Assembly: GCF_001425265.1 (NCBI RefSeq)
Contig: NZ_LMEC01000001.1
Location: forward strand, 1,198,036 to 1,262,035
Length of the DNA: 64,000 bases
Direction: 5' to 3'
Source of the DNA: Massilia sp. Root418
GTDB taxonomy: Bacteria > Pseudomonadota > Gammaproteobacteria > Burkholderiales > Burkholderiaceae_D
Part shown: positions 39,443 through 47,360 of the stretch, one piece after another
Layout: every line of letters starts with the position of its first letter
Position numbering within the stretch: position 1 is the first letter of the stretch
Translations under genes and position numbers: made by a program
Notes under the pieces: model-generated
The model's input: only the letters and a program-made list of their open reading frames with translations
Told to the model about the DNA's origin: nothing
Databases searched by the model: none

Positions 39443-40792
39443 TCAAAAACTGACTGGCAAGCGCACCGAGAGCGTCACATCGGGCGTGTCGCGCGTCAGT
39501 CCGGCCCCCACAGAAACGTTGAGCGAACGCCGCTGGTCCAGGCGGTAGGAGAAGCCCATCAGCAAGGTGCCAAGCTGGGTGCGTACCGAGCCGGGCACCG
39601 GCGTGCCGTTCTGCTTGGTCCGGCCGATCGAGTCGTGGCTGTAGCCGAGGCTTAATGTTGCTTTTTCGTTCAGCGCCAGGCCCATGCCGAAGTTGAAACC
39701 GATGACGCCGCCCGGCTTGAGCGTGCCGAGCTGCTCGAATTCGCCGTTGCGTATCATGCGGCGCACGCCGCTGCGCTGGAAGTTGTGCAGGTAGCTCACG
39801 CTGCCGAACAAGACTGCCGGGTCGGACGGGTACAGCCAGGTGACGCTGGGCTGCAGGCCATAGAAGCCAGAACCGGTGGGCAGGTCGAGCGGCAGGCCAG
39901 TGCCGGTGGCGTTGGGGCCGACGCAGCGCTGCATGCAGTCGGTGACCACGTCGAAGGGGTCGCGCCCGGTGCGTGTTTTCAGGCGCAGCCCAGCCACGTA
40001 GTAGGCACTGTCGGGGCCGCCCGCCGTCAGTTGATGACGCACCGACAATTCGGCGTCGCCCGCGCCGCGCCCGCTGGTGGCGAACACGTTTTCCACCGCC
40101 GTGCCGGTGAAGATTTCCCGGCTGACGGTGGAGTCGGAGCGGTAGACGTAGGGGATGCGCAGTTCCAGTTCGGTGCGCGGGGTGAGGCCGTAGCGTCCGG
40201 TCAGGGCGGCAGTCATGGTGTTGCGCTTGACCTCGCGCACGTCCACCAGGCCGATCAGCAAGGCGGGGATGATGGTGTAGCCCACCAGAACCACGCGGTT
40301 GCTGGACGAGTAGCCGAACTGGTAGGAAGGCTCCAGCACGTAGCGGCCCTTGGGGGTGAGCACGCCCGGCGACTCGAACAGCGGCGCCACCTCGGGCGGG
40401 CGGCCGTCGCGCTGCGGTGCCTGGCCCACCACCGGCGCGGCAGCTGCGCGCGGGGGCTGGTCCCGCTGCGGGCCGGGCTGCGGCGCGGGCTGCTGCGCCA
40501 GCGGCGGCTGCGCTGCAGCGCGCTGGGTTGAGGCCTGCTGGGCCTGCTGAGCCTGCTGGGGAGCGCCCTGCTGCGGCCCCGGCTGCTGGCCGTGCTGGTC
40601 AGCCATCTGCTGTCGCAACTGCTGCAGCAACGCACGCTGTTCGGCCAGCTGCCGCTTCAGCGCCTCGATTTCCAGCGCCAGCTCGGCAGTGCCTGGCGTG
40701 GCGGCCGGGACGGCCTGGCCGTGAGCCAGGGCGGTGCAGACCGCCAGGGAAACGCCGGCCGAGCCGGCGCGCAGGACGTTCGCAAATCGCAT
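39443..40792 (-). CDS. FapF-like outer-membrane barrel with N-terminal coiled coil
   Basis: A 449-residue exported protein. The start at 40792 is set by a perfect AAGGAGG site that overlaps the upstream gene's stop codon. A signal peptide (MRFANVLRAGSAGVSLAVC, cleavage near AHG) is followed by a coiled coil (~33-65, LEIEALKRQLAEQRALLQQL) and a Gln/Pro-rich linker (~66-115). The remainder (~130-449) alternates short polar and hydrophobic strands like a beta-barrel and ends in the outer-membrane signal LSVRLPVSF. The Pseudomonas amyloid exporter FapF has the same signal-coiled coil-barrel plan and similar length. Last gene of the fibre operon, after the C39 peptidase and FapE-like genes, which supports an export-pore role. 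Confidence 0.72.
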   Translation of the reverse strand: MRFANVLRAGSAGVSLAVCTALAHGQAVPAATPGTAELALEIEALKRQLAEQRALLQQLRQQMADQHGQQPGPQQGAPQQAQQAQQASTQRAAAQPPLAQQPAPQPGPQRDQPPRAAAAPVVGQAPQRDGRPPEVAPLFESPGVLTPKGRYVLEPSYQFGYSSSNRVVLVGYTIIPALLIGLVDVREVKRNTMTAALTGRYGLTPRTELELRIPYVYRSDSTVSREIFTGTAVENVFATSGRGAGDAELSVRHQLTAGGPDSAYYVAGLRLKTRTGRDPFDVVTDCMQRCVGPNATGTGLPLDLPTGSGFYGLQPSVTWLYPSDPAVLFGSVSYLHNFQRSGVRRMIRNGEFEQLGTLKPGGVIGFNFGMGLALNEKATLSLGYSHDSIGRTKQNGTPVPGSVRTQLGTLLMGFSYRLDQRRSLNVSVGAGLTRDTPDVTLSVRLPVSF

Positions 40793-40802
40793 GCACTCCT
40801 CC

Positions 40803-41273
40803 TTATCTGGGCGCGAGCGCACTGGAAAGCGCGGCCCGCATGCTGCTTTCAAAATGGGTACTGGTGAGCATAGATAAGCTGGAAACGGCCGCATTGATGG
40901 TTGTCTGGCTCTGTATCAGTTGGTCGTTCACGGTGTTTTGAATTAGCAACGCCGGCACGCCCGGCGGCGCCGCGTTGCCCAGGCCGTTCTGCACCAGCAG
41001 GGGCTGGATGGCGGCCTGGGCCAGCAGCGCCTCGTCCGGCGTCACGCGCGACAGGTCGGCAATCTGGAAACGGCTGCTGGCGACCACGCCGCCATTGATG
41101 GCCACCAGGCGCTCCACGCCCAGCGACACCTGCAGGCCGCCGCTGTCGAAACCGCCCCGCTGCTCCGCCAGCGCCGGCTCCGGCACCGGCGTCCAGCCAG
41201 GCGGCAAGCCGTCGGCGGCGGCCGAAAAGACCAGGCCGCCCAACACGGCGGCGATGCAGCGCAGATGTGACAT
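40803..41273 (-). CDS. FapE-like small secreted protein of the amyloid-type operon
   Basis: A 156-residue exported protein (signal MSHLRCIAAVLGGLVFSAAA). A short N-terminal VSLGVERLVAINGGVV strand region is followed by QPLLVQNGLGN, PALLIQNTVNDQLIQSQTTIN and a helical end (STHFESSMRAALSSAL). The Asn/Gln-rich IQN/VQN phrases resemble those of Fap proteins. The position between the C39 peptidase and barrel genes matches fapE in Pseudomonas, although this protein is shorter. GAGGAG precedes the start; the stop codon lies inside the ribosome-binding site of the barrel gene. Confidence 0.65.
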   Translation of the reverse strand: MSHLRCIAAVLGGLVFSAAADGLPPGWTPVPEPALAEQRGGFDSGGLQVSLGVERLVAINGGVVASSRFQIADLSRVTPDEALLAQAAIQPLLVQNGLGNAAPPGVPALLIQNTVNDQLIQSQTTINAAVSSLSMLTSTHFESSMRAALSSALAPR

Positions 41274-41282
41274 GGGTTCTCC

Positions 41283-41975
41283 TCAGAAATTGCCGTCGCC
41301 CAGCTTGGGCAGGGTTTGGCGCAGCAGGCTGTCGCGCTCGATGCCGCCCGCCAGCGCCGCCTGGGGCGCGGCGCGCCAGTCGGCGGCGGCATTGAAGCGC
41401 GGCTTGCCGGGGCCGCCATGCACGACAAACAGCAGGCCGTTCTGCCAGATGGCCTCGAACTGCGCGCGCGGCATGGCCCGGGTGCCGCCGGCCGGGTCGC
41501 CCAGCAGCACCCGCCCACCGGCCAGCCCCTTGACGACAACGAAATGGTGATAGCCCCGCTCCGCCACCAGCACGATGGCCGGGAAGCCGGCCTCGGCCAG
41601 CTTGTCCAGCGGCAGCTCGAAACCGTCCGCCGCGTAGCCCAGGCTGGCCAGGTAGCGCTTGATGTCCAGCAGCGAGAAACCGTCGCGCTGGATGCGCTGC
41701 TGGTCGCCGTGCAGATACATCTGCTGGAAGGCGGCCTGCTCGCTCACTGCATGGCCGAAATGGTAGGTCAGCAAGGTGGCCACGGCCGCCGAACCGCAGC
41801 TGTAGTCGAACTGCTGGCGCACGGTCGAGCGGAAACGGAGCTCCTTCAGGCTGGTGATGCGCAGCGCGAAGCTGGCGCCGTCCGCAGCAGGCAAGTCGGC
41901 AGCGCAGGCCGCCGTTCCCGCGACGCACGGCGCCAGCAGCGCGGCGCACACGTTAGCGAGGCGCAGCGGCTTCAT
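41283..41975 (-). CDS. C39-family cysteine peptidase (FapD-like)
   Basis: A 230-residue exported peptidase with a signal peptide (MKPLRLANVCAALLAPCVAG). The papain-like C39 site is clear: nucleophile in QQFDYSCGSAAVATLLTYHF, His in GYHHFVVVKGL and the Asp/Asn region LLGDPAGGTRAMP. Unlike bacteriocin transporters, it has no ABC or membrane domain, which is the FapD form. FapD is required for assembly and processing of the Fap fibre in Pseudomonas. It overlaps the preceding gene by 4 bases, so it is translated with the fibre proteins. Confidence 0.85.
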   Translation of the reverse strand: MKPLRLANVCAALLAPCVAGTAACAADLPAADGASFALRITSLKELRFRSTVRQQFDYSCGSAAVATLLTYHFGHAVSEQAAFQQMYLHGDQQRIQRDGFSLLDIKRYLASLGYAADGFELPLDKLAEAGFPAIVLVAERGYHHFVVVKGLAGGRVLLGDPAGGTRAMPRAQFEAIWQNGLLFVVHGGPGKPRFNAAADWRAAPQAALAGGIERDSLLRQTLPKLGDGNF

Positions 41976-42514
41976 CTGAACTGAACATTCACGATGGTGG
42001 CGTTCTGGATCAGCACGTTGGCGCCGGAGTTCTGTATCACCATCGGCAGGCCGGCCGCGTTGCTGAACGCGCCTTGGGTGATCAGGTTGGCGCCAGTGGC
42101 GACCGCTGCTGCGCTGTTGCCGCTGACCGCGCCCTGCAGCTTCATGTCGCTCCAGGGCGTGTCGCTGCCGCCGCGCAGTCCGGCCAGCCGCCGCTCATCC
42201 AGCGGCGCGCCGAACAGCACCGCCGGCGCAGGCAGTACTGCCGGTCCAGCAGGTGCGGGAGCGGCTGCGTCGCCGGCTGTCGAGCCGCTTGCGGCAGCGC
42301 TCTCGGCTGCGGCTGCGGCTGCGGAGTCGGCAGCGGCTGCGGCAGCCGCTGCGGGTATCGCGCTGGCCGCGGTCGCGCTTGCAGCGGCAACGGCCGCCGA
42401 CGCCGGCCCCGCAGCGCGGCCGGGCGCGCCGTCCTGCCCCGCCACGGGCAGGACAGGCGCCGCCAGCGCCAGCGCGAGGGCCGGTGCCATCGCCAGCTTG
42501 GCAGCGCTGCGCAT
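41972..42514 (-). CDS. Ala-rich secreted protein with Fap-like C-terminus
   Basis: A 180-residue exported protein. After the signal (MRSAAKLAMAPALALALAAP) comes a long Ala/Ser/Pro low-complexity tract (~30-95). The C-terminal ~65 residues hold the only ordered part: LQGAVSGNSAAAVATGANLI, TQGAFSNAAG and ANVLIQNATIVNVQF. The GAVSGN and IQNATIVNVQF phrases are like the repeat ends of Fap subunits and like parts of the large Gly-rich protein upstream. It could be a minor subunit or nucleator, as FapB is. Two bases separate it from the upstream gene; it overlaps the C39 gene by 4. Confidence 0.6.
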   Translation of the reverse strand: MRSAAKLAMAPALALALAAPVLPVAGQDGAPGRAAGPASAAVAAASATAASAIPAAAAAAAADSAAAAAAESAAASGSTAGDAAAPAPAGPAVLPAPAVLFGAPLDERRLAGLRGGSDTPWSDMKLQGAVSGNSAAAVATGANLITQGAFSNAAGLPMVIQNSGANVLIQNATIVNVQFR

Positions 42515-42516
42515 CG

Positions 42517-44211
42517 CTACCTGCCCACGGCCAGATTGGCCTGCACGTTGACGCTCTGCTGGATCAGCGACGAGAAGCCATTGTTCTGGCTCACCGTCAT
42601 GATGCCCGCAGCGGACTGCCCCACGCTGGACATGGTGTTGGACATGTCAAAGGTGCCGGCGTTGACCGTGTTGCTGCCGCCCGCACCGCCGGTGCCGCCC
42701 GAGCCAGCGCCGCCAGCCGCGTTGCCGGCCGTCTGCGTGCCGCCCGCGCCGCCCGCGCCCGCCGTGGCCGCGCCGCCCGCCGCGCCCGCGCCGCCGCTGT
42801 TGCCGCCGCCGCCGGCCCCGCCGCTGCCGCCGTCACCTGCCGAGGCGCTGCCATTGCTGGCCGCGCCGCTGGTGCCGCTGCCGCCGGTGGCGCTGCCGCC
42901 GGCCGCCCCGGCGCCGCCGGTGTTCGAAGCCATGCCGCTGGTGCCGCCCGCGCCGCCCGACGCCCCTGCCGCACCGGCGCCGCCGGTGCTGGAGCCGTTG
43001 CCGCCGGCCGCGCCCGCCCCGCCGCCGCCGCTGGTGGCTGCCGCGCCGGCGCCGGCGGTATTGCTGGCCGCCGCACCTGCGCCGCCCGCGCCGCTGGTGT
43101 TGCTGCCGCCCGCCGCGCCGGCGCCGCCGGTGTTGCTGGCTGCCGCGCCCGCGCCGCCGTTACCGGACGCGCCGCCCGCCGCTCCCGCCCCGCCCGCACC
43201 CGAGCTGGGCGCGCCGGACGTGGCGCTGTTGGTACCCGCCGTGGCCGCACCGCCGGTGGCCGTGCCAGAGGTGGCGGTGGCAGTCTGGCCGCCGCCGGCA
43301 CCGCTGCCGTCAGGCGTGCCGCCGCTGGCCGATGCGCTGCTGCTGGCGCCGCCGTTCTGCGCGTTGCCGCCGTTGGCGTACTGCTGGGCCGATGCATTGC
43401 CGCTGTAGGCGCTGCCGCTGATGCCGCCCGCGCCGCCGTAGCCGCCGGCCCCGCTGCCGCCGCCGGCCCCGCCATGGGCCGCGCCCGTGCTCCCGCCGTC
43501 GCCGCCGCCGGCGCCCGACGCATTGCCCGAACCGCCGCCGGCACCGCCGCGCGCATTGCCGGTGATGCCGCCATTGCCGCCCCAGGCCATGCCACTGTCG
43601 CCGCCGTTGCCGCCGCTGCCGCCGTAACTCCCGCCGGCCATGCCGCCATTGCCGCCGTTGCCGCCCACGCCGCCCTCGCCGGCGCGGCCGCTGGCTGCAT
43701 TCATGGCGCTGCCGCCGCTGCCACCGTTGGCCCCGTAGGCGTCGCCGCCCTGTGCGGCGCCGGTGCGGGCGCTGCCGTTGCGGGCATAGCCGCCGGAAGC
43801 GCCGTCGCCGCCGTTGCCGCCGTAGGCGCTGGCGCCGCGGCCGCCGTTGCCGCCATAGGCGTCGGCCCCGCTGCCGCCGTTGGCGCCGCTATTCGAGCCG
43901 GCGTAGGCGGTGCCGCCGTAGCCGCCCTGCCCGGTGCCGCCGTTGCTGCCGCCCCAGTTGCCGGCGGTGTTGCCGATGTGATGCACCGCATTGCCGCTGA
44001 CCGAGCCGTTCAGGCGGCTGATCGCGGTGGCGGAAGAACGGTTGAAGGCATTGCTTAAATTCGAGGTCGCGGTCGCGCCGCGGTCCGCCGCCGCCTTGGC
44101 GTCGGACAGGGCGCGCGCCATGGCGTCGGCGTTCGTTTCAGGATCGCTTTGGGCGTATGCGCTTGCGCAGCACAGCATCGCAATGGTTGTTGCCAGCATT
44201 GTTTTCTTCAT
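42517..44211 (-). CDS. Gly/Ala/Asn-rich secreted fibre-like protein (candidate amyloid subunit)
   Basis: A 564-residue exported protein; the start at 44211 (MKKTMLATTIAMLCCASAYA signal) is favoured over an ATG two codons earlier by GAGG spacing. An N-terminal segment has LNGSVSGNAVHHIGNTAGNW. Residues ~75-500 are almost wholly Gly, Ala, Asn and Ser in GGNGG, GGAGAAG and GGAYGGN-like units. The C-terminal ~50 residues return to mixed sequence, with TFDMSNTMSSVGQSAAGIM and FSSLIQQSVNVQANLAV. SVSGN and the IQQSVNVQAN end resemble Fap subunit motifs; the Gly-rich core does not. First gene of the operon, behind a sigma-54 promoter. Confidence 0.7.
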   Translation of the reverse strand: MKKTMLATTIAMLCCASAYAQSDPETNADAMARALSDAKAAADRGATATSNLSNAFNRSSATAISRLNGSVSGNAVHHIGNTAGNWGGSNGGTGQGGYGGTAYAGSNSGANGGSGADAYGGNGGRGASAYGGNGGDGASGGYARNGSARTGAAQGGDAYGANGGSGGSAMNAASGRAGEGGVGGNGGNGGMAGGSYGGSGGNGGDSGMAWGGNGGITGNARGGAGGGSGNASGAGGGDGGSTGAAHGGAGGGSGAGGYGGAGGISGSAYSGNASAQQYANGGNAQNGGASSSASASGGTPDGSGAGGGQTATATSGTATGGAATAGTNSATSGAPSSGAGGAGAAGGASGNGGAGAAASNTGGAGAAGGSNTSGAGGAGAAASNTAGAGAAATSGGGGAGAAGGNGSSTGGAGAAGASGGAGGTSGMASNTGGAGAAGGSATGGSGTSGAASNGSASAGDGGSGGAGGGGNSGGAGAAGGAATAGAGGAGGTQTAGNAAGGAGSGGTGGAGGSNTVNAGTFDMSNTMSSVGQSAAGIMTVSQNNGFSSLIQQSVNVQANLAVGR

Positions 44212-44290
44212 TTCCATGCCTCACCAGGTTAAATGTTCGGAGTTAAAGGGTGTAATGGGTGGCCGGGCGTGCCCGGTCTGAAGCAGGATC

Positions 44291-44305
44291 GCAAGCTTGG
44301 TGCCA
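44291..44305 (-). promoter_or_regulatory. Sigma-54 promoter of the amyloid-type operon
   Basis: On the minus strand the sequence reads TGGCACCAAGCTTGC, matching the -24/-12 consensus TGGCAC-N5-TTGC with the required 10 bases between GG and GC. The predicted start site is near 44280, giving a leader of about 70 bases. A sigma-54 activator gene ends ~190 bp upstream. Confidence 0.85.
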
Positions 44306-44388
44306 GCCCGCCGGAACGCGGCAAGCCATTGATATGACTGAAGATTTTTTCCGGACGGTGAACCGCCCAGGGCCCGGCCGTGCTCTTG

Positions 44389-44404
44389 GTCACGCTTTCG
44401 TGAC
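44389..44404. promoter_or_regulatory. Dyad upstream of the sigma-54 promoter (candidate enhancer site)
   Basis: GTCACG-cttt-CGTGAC, a perfect 6+6 dyad, is centred about 116 bp before the predicted start site. This is a normal distance for the enhancer site of a bacterial enhancer-binding protein, and the gene for one ends immediately upstream. Confidence 0.55.
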
Positions 44405-44469
44405 GTGCTCAGCCGCTGCGCACGCACGCCCATGCCTGATTTGGCTGGACAATTTGCGGACCGCGCGTG

Positions 44470-44497
44470 TAACGCCGCTGTGGCGAACGCGGCGTTA
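44470..44497. other. Inverted repeat overlapping the stop codon of the sigma-54 activator
   Basis: TAACGCCG at 44470-44477 pairs with CGGCGTTA at 44490-44497, an 8-bp dyad with a 12-base gap that includes the regulator's TAA stop. No T-run follows on the minus strand, so it is not a typical terminator. It may be an mRNA 3' hairpin or a second protein-binding dyad. Confidence 0.45.
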
Positions 44498-45880
44498 AGA
44501 TCCCGCGCCGCGTGCGCGGGCCGGATGGCTGATGCCGTGCTTGGCCATCAGGCGGTACAGCGTCATGCGCGACACGCCCAGGTCCTCGGCCACCTGGGTC
44601 ATGCTTTTGCCCAGCCCCAGGCCGACCTCGATGGCTTGCCGCTCGGCGCGCACGCGCACCCCGCCCAGCGGTTCGCAGCCGTCCGGCGCCGCTTCGCCGT
44701 CCAGGCCCAGGTCGGCCGGCTGGATCAGGCGGCCCTCGGCCATGATGAGGGCGCGCCGGACGCGGTTGATCAGCTCGCGCACATTGCCGGGCCAGTGATA
44801 GCGGCGCATGGCCGCCAGCGCCGCGCCGCTGTAGCCGCGGATGCGCGGCGCGCGTTCGGCGGCGAACTGCACGAAGAAGTGGTCGGCCAGCAGCGGCAGG
44901 TCGTCCTTGCGCTCGCGCAGCGCCGGCACCTGCAGCGACAGCACGTTCAGCCGGTAATACAAGTCCTGGCGGAAGGCGCCGCGCGCCACCGCCGCCTCCA
45001 GGTCCACATGGGAGGCCGCGATCACGCGCGCGTTCACCGGCACGCTGCGGGTGCCGCCCACGCGCAGCACGCACTTCTCCTGCAGGAAACGCAGCAGGTT
45101 GGCCTGCAGTTCCAGCGGCAGGTCGCCGATTTCATCGAGGAAGATGGTGCCGCCGTCGGCCGATTCGAGCAGGCCGCGCCGGTCCTGGGCGGCGCCGGTG
45201 AAGGCGCCGCGCACATAGCCGAACAGTTCCGACTGGGCCAGGCTGGGTGCGATGGCGGCACAGTTGACGGCCACGAAGGGCCCGCCGGCGGCGCCCGAGC
45301 GGGCGTGGATGGCCTGCGCCACCAATTCCTTGCCGGTGCCGCTCTCGCCCCAGATCAGCACGGCCGCGTCGGCCGGCGCCACGCGCGCGATCTGGCCGTG
45401 CAGGCGGCGCAGGGCGGGCGTCTGGCCGATCAGGGGGCTTTGCTGCGGCAGCGCGGGAGCCGGCGCGGGCACAGGCGCGGCGCGCAAGGCGGCCAGGCCA
45501 AGCGCGTGGCCCACAGTGTGCAGCAGGCGCCCGCCGTCCAGTGGCCAGGTGTGGAAATCGCTGCAATGTTCGCGCACCAGTACGCGCCAGGCTTCGCTCT
45601 GCAGCAGCGCGCGGTGGCACACGGCGATCCAGTGCAACTGGTGATGCTGGCGCAGGAACGCGTCCAGGCCGGCCAGCGCGGCCGCCGCACCGGCCGCCTC
45701 CTCGCATTCCAGCAGCAGCAAGCCTACACTGAGAGCACGGCTGCGCAGCACGCGGCTGGCGTCGCGCAGGCTGGCGGCCTTGCACAGTTCCCAGCCGGGC
45801 AGCAAGGCGTCCAGCTGCGTCGCAGTGCGGGAAGCGCCGGCGGCGCCCAGGGTGAGGCATAAGAGGTTTTTTGTTGGCAT
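44495..45880 (-). CDS. Sigma-54-dependent transcriptional activator (FleQ/VpsR-like)
   Basis: A 461-residue enhancer-binding protein. The start at 45880 has GGAG upstream; the frame is open further but without homology. Residues 1-~125 look like a degenerate receiver (LLCLTLGAAG at the start, and LLLLECEEA where the phospho-Asp would be), so control by phosphorylation is unlikely. The AAA+ domain (~150-390) is complete: Walker A GESGTGKE, the sigma-54 contact GAFTGA, Walker B GTIFLDEIGDLP and an arginine-finger region. The C-terminus has a Fis-type helix-turn-helix (MTQVAEDLGVSRMTLYRLMA). Related proteins with unphosphorylated receivers, such as FleQ and VpsR, respond to cyclic di-GMP; whether this one does is inference. 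It probably activates the operon downstream. Confidence 0.92.
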   Translation of the reverse strand: MPTKNLLCLTLGAAGASRTATQLDALLPGWELCKAASLRDASRVLRSRALSVGLLLLECEEAAGAAAALAGLDAFLRQHHQLHWIAVCHRALLQSEAWRVLVREHCSDFHTWPLDGGRLLHTVGHALGLAALRAAPVPAPAPALPQQSPLIGQTPALRRLHGQIARVAPADAAVLIWGESGTGKELVAQAIHARSGAAGGPFVAVNCAAIAPSLAQSELFGYVRGAFTGAAQDRRGLLESADGGTIFLDEIGDLPLELQANLLRFLQEKCVLRVGGTRSVPVNARVIAASHVDLEAAVARGAFRQDLYYRLNVLSLQVPALRERKDDLPLLADHFFVQFAAERAPRIRGYSGAALAAMRRYHWPGNVRELINRVRRALIMAEGRLIQPADLGLDGEAAPDGCEPLGGVRVRAERQAIEVGLGLGKSMTQVAEDLGVSRMTLYRLMAKHGISHPARARGAGS

Positions 45881-46065
45881 CAGGCAGTCTCCGGCTAGTC
45901 TATTTTGCAATGATGACAAAACTGCAATCAAGACTGTATCAGAGCTGAAACTGCTGAGCGTTGTTTTCCGGTTCGGCCGCACTGCGGCGGGCCGCCGTGC
46001 TTGCCGGGGCCTTGCCGCCCGGATAGAATGTCGGCGCACTTTTTCTGACAGGCAAGCACACCAAC

Positions 46066-46677
46066 ATGAACAAAGATCAACTGAATGCGGCAGACCTGCC
46101 CAAGCTGGGACAGCGCGTCGCGCTGCGCGTGTTGACGCTGTTCGGCTGGCGCGTGCTGTACCGCCCCCTGCCGGGGCCGCGCGGCATTTGCGTGGTGTAT
46201 CCGCACACCTCGAACTGGGATTTCATGGTCGGCATCTTCGCCAAATGGGCGCTGGACCTGCCGTTCCGCTGGCTGGCCAAGGATTCGCTGTTCAAGATTC
46301 CGCTGCTGGGCAACTGGTTCCGCGCCATGGGCGGCGAACCGGTGGACCGCAGCGCCAAGACCGGCATGATACAGCGCCAGGCCGAGCGCATGAATGCGGC
46401 CGACTGGTACTGGCTGGGCATTACGCCGGAAGCCACGCGCGGCTACCGCGACAGCTGGAAAAGCGGCTTTTACCACCTGGCGCTGGCGGCCAGGGTGCCG
46501 CTGTGCCTGGTGTACATCGATTATCCGAACAAGACCCTGGGCGTGAAGGACCACCTGTTCCTGAGCGGCGACCAGGAGGCCGACATGGCCGCCATCCGCG
46601 CGGCGTACGCAGGCCACCAGGGCCTGCATCCGGAAAACGCCGCGCCTATCGTGCTGTCCGAGCGCAAGCCGGACTAG
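46066..46677 (+). CDS. Lysophospholipid acyltransferase family protein (PlsC-like)
   Basis: A 203-residue membrane-associated acyltransferase. The catalytic H-x4-D motif appears early as HTSNWDF (residues ~46-52), followed by the acyl-acceptor motif region (LGNWFRAMGGEPVDRS) and a third block (YWLGITPEATRGYRDSWKSGF) in which the usual FPEGTR reads ITPEATR. This altered third motif marks a PlsC sub-family sometimes labelled glycerol acyltransferase. Divergent from the sigma-54 activator; its last 4 bases overlap the convergent HupE/UreJ gene. Confidence 0.85.
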   Translation: MNKDQLNAADLPKLGQRVALRVLTLFGWRVLYRPLPGPRGICVVYPHTSNWDFMVGIFAKWALDLPFRWLAKDSLFKIPLLGNWFRAMGGEPVDRSAKTGMIQRQAERMNAADWYWLGITPEATRGYRDSWKSGFYHLALAARVPLCLVYIDYPNKTLGVKDHLFLSGDQEADMAAIRAAYAGHQGLHPENAAPIVLSERKPD

Positions 46678-47360
46678 GCGGCCAGCATCAGCACGCCGGT
46701 GGCGGCAATGCCGGCGCCGGTGATGCGCACCAGCCCGCCCTCTGCCGCCCGGCCGAACCAGCGCCCCGCCAGCATCAGCAAGCCGCTCGCCGCCAGGAAA
46801 CCGAAGGCGCTGCCCGCCGCAGGCAGTTCGTGCCCGTGCGCATTGCCGTGCAGGACAGCAAAGACGGCGATCAGCGCGGCGCCGGCCGCCAGCGGCAGCC
46901 GCGCCGCCACGGCAACCAGCGCTCCCGCCAGCACCACGGTGGCGGCCATCCCGGCTTCCAGGCCGGGGATGGTGGCGCCCGCCACGCCGCTCAAGGCGCC
47001 CAGCAGCATCGCGCCCAGGAACACCAGCGGCAACGTGCCGCCCTGCTGCTGGCGCGCACTCCAGATGCCCACCGAGAGCATGGCCAGCAAGTGGTCGAAA
47101 CCGCTGAAGGGATGGGCGAAGCCGGTTTGGAACATGGCCAGCCAGCCGGCGGGGGCGGCTGCGGGGGCGGCAACCCCGGCGGCGCCAGCAACGGAAGCGA
47201 CATGGGCCGCCCCGGCGCCCGCACCGAGCGAGGATGCCGCCATGGCGGCGGCATGGGCCGCCTCGGGGTGGGCCAGCGCCGGCAGGCACAGGCTGGCGGC
47301 GAGCAGCGAGAGCAGTATCGGCGCCGTGCGGCGGGTTTGCGGTGTCATCCTGGCTTTCAT
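46674..47360 (-). CDS. ureJ: HupE/UreJ family nickel-transport protein
   Basis: A 228-residue membrane protein at the end of the urease operon. A signal peptide ([20 protein letters not shown], cleavage near [10 protein letters not shown]) leaves an N-terminal His near the mature end. The motif [18 protein letters not shown] is the HupE/UreJ signature, proposed to bind nickel or cobalt. Five or six helices follow, with a late [10 protein letters not shown]. An Ala-rich insert (~40-75) is longer than usual. It overlaps ureG by 4 bases, so it is co-translated with the nickel chaperones. The likely role is nickel uptake across the inner membrane for urease. Confidence 0.85.
   Translation of the reverse strand: MKARMTPQTRRTAPILLSLLAASLCLPALAHPEAAHAAAMAASSLGAGAGAAHVASVAGAAGVAAPAAAPAGWLAMFQTGFAHPFSGFDHLLAMLSVGIWSARQQQGGTLPLVFLGAMLLGALSGVAGATIPGLEAGMAATVVLAGALVAVAARLPLAAGAALIAVFAVLHGNAHGHELPAAGSAFGFLAASGLLMLAGRWFGRAAEGGLVRITGAGIAATGVLMLAA

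Noticed and set aside
42074..44058. Ala/Pro and Arg/Ala-rich open frames opposite the Gly-rich fibre gene
   Set aside because: Reverse complement of Gly/Ala-rich repeats. No signal peptide or ribosome-binding site; the sense frame has both.
44470..44497. Intrinsic terminator for the sigma-54 activator
   Set aside because: The dyad has no T-run on the minus strand, so it was listed only as an inverted repeat.
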